Below are positions 7,459 through 15,670 of a stretch of DNA of 64,000 bases, piece after piece; position 1 is the stretch's first letter; each line of letters opens with the position of its first letter. The DNA lies in NCBI RefSeq assembly GCF_040782645.1, contig NZ_CP160403.1, positions 6,731,001-6,795,000 of the forward strand, given 5' to 3'. The notes under the pieces are model-generated. The model was not told the DNA's origin. It made no database searches and saw only the letters and a program-made list of their open reading frames with translations. The position numbers were made by a program, and so were the translations under genes. This stretch comes from Streptomyces sp. HUAS ZL42. GTDB taxonomy: Bacteria > Actinomycetota > Actinomycetes > Streptomycetales > Streptomycetaceae.

Positions 7459-9117
7459 GTGCGACCGGCGCGCCTGTTCGTGGTTGCTGTTGCCTTCGTC
7501 CAGACCTGTGGAACGACCACGTTCACCTACAACGGAGGCTCCAACAACCTCGCGGGCGACGGCACCACCGCCTACAACCGCACCCCGGAAGGAGATCTCC
7601 TCTCCCTCTCCACCGGTACCACCAAGCAACTGGCCGTCACCGACCAGCACACCGACCTGGTCGCCGCCCTCAATGCCGACGCCACCCAGGTCACCGGCTC
7701 GACCGCCTACGACCCCTTCGGCAAGGAAACGGCGACCAACGGCACGACTCCGGCCGTGGGCTACCAGTCCGGCTGGACGGACCCTGCGAGCGGCGACGTG
7801 AACATGGCCGCCCGCTGGTACCAGCCGGGAACCGGCTCCTTCGCCTCCCGGGACACCTGGCAGCTCGACCCCAGCCCGTCGGGGCAGGCCAACCGCTACA
7901 GCTACGCCAACGAGGACCCGGTGAACGGGACGGATCCGACGGGGCACGTGTGCGCGTGCGGTGGTGGCAGCCCCTATAGCTCACGGATCGCAGGCAACAG
8001 CTATCGGGCACCCAGAACCGGCCGTGGCGGGTACGACATCGCCCCGAAGAGCAGCTACCGAGGTTCCCGGAGTTCGAGCACCAAGACACGCCCGCGCACC
8101 ACAATGAGCACGGGTAACCGGACCATCAACCGCGCTCAGAGCCGCAGGAACATCGCAGAGCTGCGGCGTCTTGAAAGGCGATACACGACAACGTCGAAGG
8201 CGAGCTCCACCCGCGGAAGGGGAGCCAGTGGTCGTGGATGCACCTACCGGTGCTCGACCTCCACCACGTACCGCGGCCCCCGAAGCACCCGTGGCACTGG
8301 CACCCCACGCACCGGCACGACGCGTCCGCCCAAGCCCTCGACCCCGCAGAACCCCAATCGCGGCAAGAGCCCCACTTCAGCACCCACCAGGCCGGCCCCG
8401 AGGCCGCGGGTGGATGTCGCGCGCATCCAGCAACGCACACTGGACCGGGCTGTGGTGGTGGACCAGGACGCCATGTTGGGTATCGTCGTCGACCTCCAAA
8501 ACGCCCTCGACCCGGAGGCGGCCTACGAGGCGGACTCCTCCCGGGATGACGGGCGGAGGACGGAGGACGATGAGGACCAGGAGAACTGCACTGAGCACCT
8601 AGGACAGACGGTCGCCGGCCGAGGCATGTCCGGCATCGTCTGCTTCCGCGCCCCCGCAGGAGCGACCCAGGATCAGATCGACGAACTGAAGGACCACATT
8701 GCCGCCTTGAACGCGATTCCCAACTACTGGTCCCCCAAGGGACGGGTCTCGCCGAAAAACGAGCTCGTTGTTGGCCCAGACGGCGCCATCGACACATTGG
8801 AGCGCATCGCGGAGAAGATCAAGGGTAAGCACAAACGAGAGGTAGCTGGCACGCCTTATCAGTACAACGGCAAGGTGGCGGGACACCTCCCAGACACCAA
8901 CTGGTCGGGAGCGCAGAGCCCCTACTGCTGGCATCAGCAGGACGGCGACGTCAACTCGAAGGTCGGGCGTTATTCGCAGAAGTACCGAGTGGGCTATCAG
9001 CCGACCGGATTCTACTATGGGGGCGTCGACGGCGATCCCAGCACGTACACGACGGAGCATGTGACAGGCTCCGTCATGCGAGGCCAGTATGGAATATGCA
9101 ATATCAGCCGTCCATGA
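7459..9117 (+). CDS. Shortened RHS-repeat protein with C-terminal toxin-like domain
   Basis: The frame encodes 552 residues from a GTG at 7459 preceded by a GGGGGGA ribosome site. Residues 1-18 resemble a signal peptide (VRPARLFVVAVAFVQ). RHS core sequence follows at once (TTTFTYNGGSNN, AYDPFGKE, ARWYQPGTGSF) and ends at the usual core boundary YANEDPVNGTDPTGH near residue 162. Residues 170-310 are Arg/Ser/Thr-rich. The last 180 or so residues are a compact tip with GHLPDTNW and PYCWHQQDGDVN, which I do not recognise as a named toxin. Full RHS proteins are over 1000 residues, so most of the repeat shell is missing. A SUKH immunity gene follows after 20 nt. Confidence 0.7.
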   Translation: MRPARLFVVAVAFVQTCGTTTFTYNGGSNNLAGDGTTAYNRTPEGDLLSLSTGTTKQLAVTDQHTDLVAALNADATQVTGSTAYDPFGKETATNGTTPAVGYQSGWTDPASGDVNMAARWYQPGTGSFASRDTWQLDPSPSGQANRYSYANEDPVNGTDPTGHVCACGGGSPYSSRIAGNSYRAPRTGRGGYDIAPKSSYRGSRSSSTKTRPRTTMSTGNRTINRAQSRRNIAELRRLERRYTTTSKASSTRGRGASGRGCTYRCSTSTTYRGPRSTRGTGTPRTGTTRPPKPSTPQNPNRGKSPTSAPTRPAPRPRVDVARIQQRTLDRAVVVDQDAMLGIVVDLQNALDPEAAYEADSSRDDGRRTEDDEDQENCTEHLGQTVAGRGMSGIVCFRAPAGATQDQIDELKDHIAALNAIPNYWSPKGRVSPKNELVVGPDGAIDTLERIAEKIKGKHKREVAGTPYQYNGKVAGHLPDTNWSGAQSPYCWHQQDGDVNSKVGRYSQKYRVGYQPTGFYYGGVDGDPSTYTTEHVTGSVMRGQYGICNISRP

Positions 9118-9137
9118 GGCAGAACGTGGAGTAAGCC

Positions 9138-9662
9138 GTGGAAATCCGTCAGTTGGTTGGCCAGTTGATGAACAAGAACATCATGGAGTACCTCGCCGAT
9201 GCGCCCGAGGTACTCTTCCCGATCCCACGGCTCTACCCTCCGGCGACCGCGGCGCAGATTGCCGTCCTTGAACGACGAGCCGGCCAGCAACTCGCGCCGG
9301 GCTACCGGGAGTTCCTTTCCTTGACGGACGGAATGGACGGGTTCTACCTGACCATGCCGCTCTTCGGATGTCACAACTGGGACGAGGGCAGTCGTGCGAG
9401 TGCGGGACTCGCATTCCTGGATGGTGTTCGAGAAGACGGCACCGCCGGGGACGTCGGACTCCCGGCGGACATTGCGTTGTTTCCTGTCTCGATCAACGCT
9501 GACCGGGCCCAAGCCATCTTCATGCTTGATAATTCCGATGTGCTTCCCGAGCGGTTCTGGTGGATCGGCGAAGGCAGCAGCTCCTTCTTCGACACGTTCG
9601 GAGATGTGCTCGGCTATGCCATTGATCCGCGCTCATACTCGCCGAGGGAATACGTGGACTAA
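9138..9662 (+). CDS. SUKH (SMI1/KNR4)-like immunity protein 1
   Basis: This 174-residue protein starts at a GTG 20 nt after the RHS stop, with GGAG upstream. The family pattern is clear: PATAAQIAVLERRAGQQLAPGYREFLSLTDGMDGF in pieces, then a central LFPV segment and a C-terminal FFDTFGDVLGYAID. SUKH proteins neutralise polymorphic toxins by direct binding. Its position right behind the RHS tip makes it the cognate immunity candidate. A close paralogue lies at 10047-10570. Confidence 0.8.
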   Translation: MEIRQLVGQLMNKNIMEYLADAPEVLFPIPRLYPPATAAQIAVLERRAGQQLAPGYREFLSLTDGMDGFYLTMPLFGCHNWDEGSRASAGLAFLDGVREDGTAGDVGLPADIALFPVSINADRAQAIFMLDNSDVLPERFWWIGEGSSSFFDTFGDVLGYAIDPRSYSPREYVD

Positions 9663-9699
9663 TCTGGGTCATTTTCCTCGGCCGAGAAGATCGCGGCAC

Positions 9700-10025
9700 T
9701 CGGCGTGCACCCAGGGGAAAGGAACTACAGCGGTACTACCGTGAGTTCCTATCCCTCACGAACGGGATGGACGACTTCGTCTGCTCGAACCTGTCGGCAT
9801 CGGCGGACCCGGCCCCGCTAGCTGGAGATCAACTCCCGATGTGCGAAGCCTTGGGCTCGTGCGGCGGCGCCGCTACAGCGTTAGGTCAGGTATGCGGTCG
9901 GGTATCAGCCAACCGGCTTCTGCTGCGCGTGCGTGAGCGGGGATCCCAGCACGTACACGACCGCAAGGGTCACCGGGTTGGTGTCGCGCGGTCAGTACGG
10001 CATCTGTGAAATCAGCCGGCCTTGA
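9700..10025 (+). pseudogene. Degenerate duplicate of SUKH segment plus RHS C-terminal tail
   Basis: Two scraps are seen. Around 9728-9790 one frame reads RYYREFLSLTNGMDDF, the core of a SUKH domain, with no intact gene around it. At 9897-10025 a 43-codon frame ending in TGA (VGYQPTGF...SGDPSTYTT...RGQYGICEISRP) is nearly identical to the last 43 codons of the RHS protein at 7459-9117. The scrap is followed after 21 nt by another immunity gene, the same layout as the intact pair. This is the remains of an older toxin-tip/immunity unit. Confidence 0.75.
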
Positions 10026-10046
10026 TGCGAGCCCGAGGAGAACACC

Positions 10047-10570
10047 ATGGAAATGTGGATGCTCGTTGGCGAACTGATGCGCGCGAGGGCGCGCGAATAC
10101 CTTGCCTCTTCGCCCTTGAGCCCTGAGGCAATGCCCGGGCTCAGGCCCCCGGCGACGCCCGCGCAGATCGGGGCTCTGGAAGCCCTGGCCGGCCAGCCGC
10201 TGGATCCGGCGTATCGGAGCTTTCTGTCCCTGACGGACGGGTTGGACGGATTCCAATACACGATGCCGCTCCTGGGGTGTCGTGACTGGGGGAGCCCGGA
10301 GCGGAGCGCACTGGCTTCGATGTTCCGTGACATCGTCCTGGAGAGCGGGCCACTGGACGAGGTTGGGTTGCCGGAGGAGACGCATGTCTTCCCTGTCTTC
10401 GTCAACGCAGAGGGATCCGCGGGCGTCCTGATGCTGCACCACGGTGACGATGCCGCGGAACGCTTCTGGTGGACCGGCGCGGGAGACAACATGTTCTTCC
10501 ACACCTTTCGTGACTCCTCGCCTACGTGACGGATCCGCTCTCCTACAGTCCGAGGCAACTCTTCGAATGA
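10047..10570 (+). pseudogene. SUKH-like immunity protein 2, frameshifted near the 3' end
   Basis: The ATG at 10047 has a GAGGAG ribosome site. The first 150 or so residues are a clear paralogue of immunity protein 1 (PATPAQIGALEALAGQPLDPAY, FLSLTDGLDGFQYTMPLLGC). The frame ends early at 10529 after HTFRDSSPT. The next frame continues as LAYVTDPLSYSPRQLFE to TGA at 10568-10570, matching the end of immunity protein 1. One missing base near 10516 explains this. The shortened protein might still fold. A sequencing error cannot be ruled out. Confidence 0.7.
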
Positions 10571-10723
10571 CATCCTGGAGTGGGTCTGACAGGCGGGAAG
10601 GAGCTTCGTTCCTATGCGAGGCTACGGAGTTTCTTCTTGCACATTGGGGGGTGCCCGGGGAGTCACCCCGACGAATGGCCCGTGATGGTGGACGAGGCAT
10701 TCCAGCAAACAGGTCGGCAGTGA
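10571..10723 (+). other. Short open remnant after immunity gene 2
   Basis: About 50 codons stay open to a TGA at 10721 and read ELRSYARLRSFFLHIGG and DEWPVMVDEAFQQTGRQ. There is no start codon with a ribosome site. It looks like the C-terminal scrap of a small accessory protein, possibly another immunity gene. I cannot name the family. Confidence 0.3.
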
Positions 10724-10777
10724 GTCCGAGAAGAGTCAGGTAGTCCCGGGCTGGGTTCCTGGCGGGAGGAGACAAAG

Positions 10778-11299
10778 GTGATTCTTTCCGTGGAGTCACT
10801 GCTCGGAGAGCGGGAACGCTTTCGCCCTGCATCGGCGGAGGCGTGGCAGGCAGTGGAGGGCTGGCTCGGGCATGAGCTGCCGACGGATTACAAGGAGCTC
10901 GTGGATGGATTCGATGATGGCATTCTTTTCGGACACCTCTTCGTTCCCCATCCGGCGGGCACCAAGCAGCTATTGAAGTTCATGCAGGAGGAGCGGAGGG
11001 ACTTGCATGACGCGTACGAGGATGTGGATGACGTTCCCTCAAGTGTGGTGTCTGCGTGGGAGCGGGTGATCCCCTGGGCCTATCATGACTGGAATGGTGA
11101 CGTCTGTCTCCTGGTGCCCGATGCGACCGGTGATCGTTGGAACGTTGCTGTCGCTTTCCGTCAGTGTCCAGAATTTCTGGTGATCAACGGAGGGGTTGCT
11201 GAGTTTTTGCGCCTGCTGGTGAGGGAGCGCCGCTTTCCTCGAGGGTGGCCGACCGGAGACCCGCGATGGCGGTCGAGGTCGGGAAGTCCCCTCGTGTGA
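10778..11299 (+). CDS. SUKH-like immunity protein 3
   Basis: This 173-residue protein starts at a GTG preceded by GGGAGGA at about 8 nt. It has a SUKH-type N-terminus (EAWQAVEGWLGHELPTDYKELVDGFDDG), a middle WNGDVCLLVPDATGDRWNVAV and a terminal INGGVAEFLRLLV. It diverges strongly from proteins 1 and 2, so it probably answers a different toxin tip. No toxin gene lies beside it, which makes it an orphan immunity gene. Confidence 0.75.
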   Translation: MILSVESLLGERERFRPASAEAWQAVEGWLGHELPTDYKELVDGFDDGILFGHLFVPHPAGTKQLLKFMQEERRDLHDAYEDVDDVPSSVVSAWERVIPWAYHDWNGDVCLLVPDATGDRWNVAVAFRQCPEFLVINGGVAEFLRLLVRERRFPRGWPTGDPRWRSRSGSPLV

Positions 11300-11558
11300 C
11301 TTGGCTCCGCAAGGTCAAACGCTGAACCAGCTGGGAGAAATCCCTTGGTGTCTTGCTCATGAGCTTCGCCGAATAGCGCGCCGAGCGCCAGAGTCGCTGG
11401 TCGTTCGCTCCACATGAACGGGGGCCACTCTCTCGCAGTGACCGTCCACGACCCAGACCGTCTCAGCGCGCTGTTGTGGATCCGAACGAATGGAGCCCCA
11501 ACTATCGCGGATGAGCCGACCGCCGTCTCGGTGCGTGATTTTGAAGCTGGAGGGTGAA
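11300..11558. other. Intergenic stretch without recognised gene
   Basis: A 47-codon frame opens at the ATG at 11414 (MNGGHSLAVTVHDPDRLSAL) and ends just before the next gene, but no homology is recognised and no ribosome site is clear. It may be decayed island DNA. Confidence 0.3.
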
Positions 11559-12041
11559 ATGTCGTCAGTAGGACAGTTGAAGAACGTGTTGGGTTTGCCT
11601 CCCAGGGGGCCTGTGGGAACGTTCGAGGAGGTAGAGAATTCCTTTGGTGTCTCACTGCCTGCGGAAGTGAAGGATGTTTGTTCGCTCTACGGTGATGTGA
11701 TGGTCTCTGATTTCATCTTCATCTTCGGTCCTAAGTTCATGGCCGAAAAGAGCGCATGGATGAGTGATTTCGTACGGGATGGGCACCCTGCTATCCCCAG
11801 GGCGGTGCTCCCTGACGCTGGGGGCATGCTTCATTGGGGCCACACAATTGAAGGGGATAAATTCTTCCTGGAGGATCGAGGAAGCGGTAGATGGACAGTT
11901 TCTGCTTTTCGGAGAAACTGGGGGGACTGGTATGAGTCCGATGACACCCTTGCCGACTGGCTGGTTGGAGTTTTCAAGGGTAACCGTGCAGTGGACTGGA
12001 TGCCGGAATGGCCTGAATCTCATTGGTTTGAGTCTAGTTGA
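11559..12041 (+). CDS. SUKH-like immunity protein 4
   Basis: This 160-residue protein starts at an ATG at 11559 with GGAGGGTGA upstream. The N-terminus VGTFEEVENSFGVSLPAEVKDVCSLYGDVMV fits SUKH, and a central MLHWGHTIEGDKFFL and a terminal TLADWLVGVFKG complete the domain. Its codon use is visibly less GC-biased than the flanking core genes (many A/T third positions), consistent with horizontal transfer. It is the fourth immunity gene of the array. Confidence 0.75.
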   Translation: MSSVGQLKNVLGLPPRGPVGTFEEVENSFGVSLPAEVKDVCSLYGDVMVSDFIFIFGPKFMAEKSAWMSDFVRDGHPAIPRAVLPDAGGMLHWGHTIEGDKFFLEDRGSGRWTVSAFRRNWGDWYESDDTLADWLVGVFKGNRAVDWMPEWPESHWFESS

Positions 12042-12054
12042 TGTCGATTAGTGC

Positions 12055-12600
12055 ATGCTTCTGAAAGGCCGTGAGGTGCAAATTTCTCGATTTCGGCAAT
12101 TTTTGGGGCGTCCGCTGGTAAATGGTGATGTGGGCCGCGACTGGCAGGCTCTTGAGGCGCGATCTGGCGTGACGTTCCCAGCTGACTACAAGCAGTTCGT
12201 TACGGCCTACGGGCCCGGATGTGTGAACGACCAGCTCTACGTGTTTCACCCAAAGGCAGCGGGTGGGAGCGAAGGGCTGCGTCTCGAGTCGCTGTGGGAG
12301 CAGGCTTCATATGCGCACTCGGAGCTTTCGCGAAATGCTCCCGACTATTATCCCTATCCAATCTATCCAACGCCCGGCGGATGTATTCCAGTTGCTCGAT
12401 CGACATCGGGAAATCAAGTGCTGCTCGCCCCTCCGAAGAGTGGTGAAAGTGACTGGTCCGTAGTCCTCGACATGGGTCAGTGGATTCCGGTGGCGATGTC
12501 GTTCACGGATTTCCTGTGGTCTGCCCTTTGCGAGGAGCTGCATGTTCCGGTGCTCGATGGAGAGCCGTCGTTCCAGCCGGTTGGCACGGTGGAGCCATGA
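12055..12600 (+). CDS. SUKH-like immunity protein 5
   Basis: This 181-residue protein has the SUKH core WQALEARSGVTFPADYKQFVTAYGPGCVNDQLYVFHP, then PGGCIPVARSTSGNQVLL and SFTDFLWSAL. The ATG at 12055 lies 13 nt after the previous stop but has no clear ribosome site; a GTG at 12076 is an alternative. Composition is lower in GC, like its left neighbour. It is directly followed by a transposase scrap on the other strand. Confidence 0.7.
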   Translation: MLLKGREVQISRFRQFLGRPLVNGDVGRDWQALEARSGVTFPADYKQFVTAYGPGCVNDQLYVFHPKAAGGSEGLRLESLWEQASYAHSELSRNAPDYYPYPIYPTPGGCIPVARSTSGNQVLLAPPKSGESDWSVVLDMGQWIPVAMSFTDFLWSALCEELHVPVLDGEPSFQPVGTVEP

Positions 12601-12615
12601 CGGATGGCCGGTGTT

Positions 12616-12747
12616 GCGGCCGACCGCGGACTTGGAGATCCCGAAGAATGGAGCGAGCTGCCGCGTCGTCAAGTTGGTTCGCCAGTAGGGCACAACCAGC
12701 AAGGCACGGTCCTGGAGGGGCAGGCTCCAGGGGGTGTCCCCCGTGAT
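12616..12747 (-). mobile_element. Fragment of an IS-type transposase N-terminus
   Basis: On the minus strand this stretch reads ITGDTPWSLPLQDRALLVV, then PYWRTNLTTRQLAPFFGISKSAVGR. That is the N-terminal helix-turn-helix found in HARBI1/IS5-like streptomycete transposases, where the usual text is close to YWRTNLT.RQLAPLFGVSKSAADR. The DDE catalytic part is absent and no inverted repeats were found. It is a relic wedged between two immunity genes. Confidence 0.65.
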
Positions 12748-12758
12748 TTGAGCGCACC

Positions 12759-13388
12759 GTGAACGACACACTGAGACAGTTGAGAGACATCGTCTCCCTG
12801 CTCCGAGAGGAAGGGGAGGCTGGCGATGTGGTCGACTGGGACGCCGCAGCGGCCGAACTCGGCGTGGCTTCGTTCCCAGGTGACTACCGGGCGTTCGTCG
12901 CGACATTCGGGGCGGGATCCTTCGAGGACAGCCTTTTTGTGTCTGTCCCGCGCCCGGGGAACTCGGCCGCACCCCTGACGGTGGGGCGCCTGCCGGATGA
13001 CGCTCTGCGAGCGGAGGTGATGAGCGACTGGCAGGCTGCTGGAGCCAACTCGAAGTATCGGCTGGTGGACATGCTCGTCTGGGGGCAGACAAACGGGGCG
13101 GATGCCCTGTGCTGGGTGACCTCGGATCCCGACTCGAACCGCTGGCCGGTTGCGGTTTGGGAGAGGCAAGGTGGCGGTTGGAAGATCCACGACTGCGGAA
13201 TGACGGACTTCCTCGTGAGGCTGTTGCGTGGCGATTTCCCTGAATGCCCCCTCAGCCTTGCCACGCTGTGGCGCCGGGGCACCGCACGTTTCCTGAACTT
13301 CAGGGAGGAAGAGCGGTGTCTCGACGCGGGTGTCGACCCGTGGACGGAGGAGTCGATGGACCCCTTCGACGATGTGGGCCGACCATAG
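12759..13388 (+). CDS. SUKH-like immunity protein 6
   Basis: This 209-residue protein starts at a GTG at 12759. It contains VDWDAAAAELGVASFPGDYRAFVATFGAG, VWGQTNGADALCWVTSDPDSNRWPVAVW and MTDFLVRLLRGDFPECPLS, a typical SUKH arrangement with the acidic N-terminal helix. It is similar in layout to the next gene, so the two may be an old duplication. The C-terminal 40 residues extend beyond the domain and are acidic. Confidence 0.75.
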   Translation: MNDTLRQLRDIVSLLREEGEAGDVVDWDAAAAELGVASFPGDYRAFVATFGAGSFEDSLFVSVPRPGNSAAPLTVGRLPDDALRAEVMSDWQAAGANSKYRLVDMLVWGQTNGADALCWVTSDPDSNRWPVAVWERQGGGWKIHDCGMTDFLVRLLRGDFPECPLSLATLWRRGTARFLNFREEERCLDAGVDPWTEESMDPFDDVGRP

Positions 13389-13474
13389 TGACCTTCTCGT
13401 CGCCTCCTGGCCTCCCGACCTGAACGCTTCGAGGGCTGAACAGGTCGGGTCCAACCAAGAATGAAGGAACCACA

Positions 13475-14008
13475 ATGTCCCACCCCGCGATCGCTCGTCT
13501 CCGGCAGTTGCTGCCGCCACCCTTGTCCGGCGGTGACGCTCTCGACTGGGACGCGCTGTCTGATGCAGCTTCCTTGAGGCTTCCGGCGGACTATCGGGAA
13601 TTCGTCGAGATCTACGGCGGCGGAGAGCTCGACGAGTACCTGTCCGTCAGCACGCCGCCAGTTCCGGGCTCCCCCTACGGCGATCTGCTGGACGGGACGG
13701 ACCCGGCCCTTCCCCCTGAGACTCGTGCCGAACTGGCCGCCTGGTTTCCAGATGACATGTCGCCCCGGCTGCTGCCATTCGGGAGTACTGCAAGCAGTGA
13801 CGTCGTCTTCTGGATGTGTGTGGGGTCCCCGGACGACTGGAAAGTGGCCGTCTTCAGGCGGCAGTCGTTCCATGGCACGAGTCGCTGGATCGTTTTCGAC
13901 GGCGGTATGGCCGAGTTCCTGACGGCTGTTCTGGCCGGCTCAATAGACCCGTTCAGTAGCTCTCTTGAGGCGGGGAAGCATCACTACCTCAATTGGCGGG
14001 ACGAGTAG
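13475..14008 (+). CDS. SUKH-like immunity protein 7
   Basis: This 177-residue protein starts at an ATG with AAGGAA upstream. LDWDALSDAASLRLPADYREFVEIYGGGELDEYLSV is a clear SUKH start, with SSDVVFWMCVGSPDDWKVAVF and MAEFLTAVLAGSIDPF later. It is paralogous to protein 6. It is the last SUKH gene of the array, and no toxin gene is adjacent. Confidence 0.8.
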   Translation: MSHPAIARLRQLLPPPLSGGDALDWDALSDAASLRLPADYREFVEIYGGGELDEYLSVSTPPVPGSPYGDLLDGTDPALPPETRAELAAWFPDDMSPRLLPFGSTASSDVVFWMCVGSPDDWKVAVFRRQSFHGTSRWIVFDGGMAEFLTAVLAGSIDPFSSSLEAGKHHYLNWRDE

Positions 14009-14045
14009 CGATCTCTCCGTTGAGTCCCGCTGTACCGTGGAGAAC

Positions 14046-14783
14046 ATGCCTGAGGCAGCGGGAGCGAGCGTCGACCTCGACGACATCCTCGTTCTGATCG
14101 CGCACCCCTTCGGGGATGTCTGGGTGCCGCTTCCGCAGTGGATTGCTCATGGTCCAGGCCCCAGATCGTGGGTGCACCCCGTGAAGGCGCGATCCATCTC
14201 GACCGGCGAACCGCTGCCGCTGACCGTGATTCCGCTGCAGTACCGCAACACCTACGAATCCCGCCAGGCGATCCGAGACGGCCGGCTGGTGAATCCGTGG
14301 CCGGAGACCTGGCGGGTGCCGGCGCTGGAGAACGACCGGGACGACCGTTTCGTCTTCGAGTTCTTCATGGCGCCGGATGACGCGTCAGCTGCATCGGTGA
14401 TGAGTGAGGGGGCGCGTGATGACCTCGAGACGCTGCAAGGCGGCGGCTATGCACCGGAAAGATGCGTCATCGAGTGGGAGAGCATCTTCACCGGGATACC
14501 TCCCCGCCAACTCATCAAGGTCGGCGAACCCCGCCGCCTTACGGAACCCACCGGTGACGGCCGCCATGTCATCGTGCTCTCGGAGCGGCTGTTCAGCTCG
14601 CTTGTGACGGCGGCCGGAACGCAGGTGGACGAGGTGGCCCGGAAGTGGGCGCGGCTGCGCCTGATCGACGGCGGCGACATCGGTGAGGACGCAGCCATCG
14701 GTCACCTCCGGGAACTGGCGGATCTTGCCCTCAGGGCCGCCGAACGAGGCCACCGGCTCTATTGTTCCGTGACGCGCCCTTGA
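14046..14783 (+). CDS. Hypothetical protein at the end of the immunity array
   Basis: This 245-residue frame starts at an ATG with GTGGAG just upstream. It contains LIAHPFGDVWVPLPQWIAHGPGPRSWVHPVKARS and FVFEFFMAPDDASAASVM; no signal peptide or membrane segment is evident. I do not recognise the family. Its place right after seven immunity genes suggests an accessory role, but nothing in the sequence proves it. Confidence 0.6.
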   Translation: MPEAAGASVDLDDILVLIAHPFGDVWVPLPQWIAHGPGPRSWVHPVKARSISTGEPLPLTVIPLQYRNTYESRQAIRDGRLVNPWPETWRVPALENDRDDRFVFEFFMAPDDASAASVMSEGARDDLETLQGGGYAPERCVIEWESIFTGIPPRQLIKVGEPRRLTEPTGDGRHVIVLSERLFSSLVTAAGTQVDEVARKWARLRLIDGGDIGEDAAIGHLRELADLALRAAERGHRLYCSVTRP

Positions 14784-14974
14784 AGCGCGACTGTTCGGGA
14801 GCTGGGGACGTAACGGTCAACGTCCATTGATTCCAAGCGAGTTGGGGCAAGTCTGAGCGGGTGTGTGAATGGGCCGGGGTGAATGGCCGGAGTTCTACCT
14901 GGCCGGGGTCCCAGGAGGCTTCCTACGATGCGTTCGCCTCCGGCCTTCACAGGATCCTCATGGTTTCTTCAAAG

Positions 14975-14999
14975 GTTGGGGGCGCAGCCACCCCCCAAC
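14975..14999 (+). promoter_or_regulatory. Hairpin in the leader of the DUF4360 gene
   Basis: GTTGGGGG pairs with CCCCCCAAC around an 8-nt loop, 14 nt before the start codon. There is no T-tract, so a stabilising or translation-modulating role is as likely as termination. Confidence 0.45.
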
Positions 15000-15013
15000 A
15001 TCTAGGAGAGACC

Positions 15014-15670
15014 ATGGCTCGTGGACTCCTGCTGAGCGGCGGCGCGCTCGCCGCTCTCCTCGCCACCGCGTTACCCGCGCACTCGGCCCCGGCCGACGCG
15101 TTCGACGACCCGCCCCCGGACAAGATCATCATCAAGGTCGCCACGGTGAACGGCTCCGGCTGCCCCCAGGGCACGACGGCCGTCGCCGTCTCCGAGGACA
15201 ACACCGCCTTCACGGTGACGTACAGCGAGTACCTCGCGCAGGTCGGCGGCAACTCCGACCCCACCGCGTTCCGCAAGAACTGCCAGCTCAACCTGGTCGT
15301 CCATGTCCCGCAGGGCTTCACGTACGCCATCGCCAGCGCGGACTACCGAGGCTTCGCCGCACTCCAGTCCGGCGCGAGCGGCATGCAGAGAGCGTCGTAC
15401 TACTTCCAGGGTTCGTCGCAGACGGCCTTCAAGAACCACCCCTTCAGCGGGCCCTACAACGACAACTGGCAGGCCACCGACACCACGGATTGGGCCCAGC
15501 TCGTCTGGGCACCCTGCGGCGTCCAGCGCAACTTCAACATCAACACCGAGCTGCGGGTGAACGCGGGCACCTCGTCGCCGAGCAAGGTCAGCTTCATGAC
15601 GATGGACTCGACCGACGGGGACATCAGCACGGTGTACCACATGGCCTGGAAGACGTGTCCGGGCAAGTAA
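15014..15670 (+). CDS. Secreted DUF4360 protein
   Basis: This 218-residue protein starts at an ATG with TAGGAGAG upstream. A Sec signal peptide (LLLSGGALAALLATALPAHSA) ends near residue 24. The mature part has the DUF4360 features: VNGSGCPQGTTAV, then ADYRGFAALQSGA, and paired cysteines (GCP, KNCQL, APCGV, KTCPG) that could form disulfides. The role of the family is unknown; it is common in secreted proteins of streptomycetes and fungi. It is a single-gene unit. Confidence 0.85.
   Translation: MARGLLLSGGALAALLATALPAHSAPADAFDDPPPDKIIIKVATVNGSGCPQGTTAVAVSEDNTAFTVTYSEYLAQVGGNSDPTAFRKNCQLNLVVHVPQGFTYAIASADYRGFAALQSGASGMQRASYYFQGSSQTAFKNHPFSGPYNDNWQATDTTDWAQLVWAPCGVQRNFNINTELRVNAGTSSPSKVSFMTMDSTDGDISTVYHMAWKTCPGK

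Noticed and set aside
12307..12600. Minus-strand continuation of the transposase frame
   Set aside because: After residue text ending SKSAVGR the sequence no longer resembles a transposase and is antisense to immunity gene 5.
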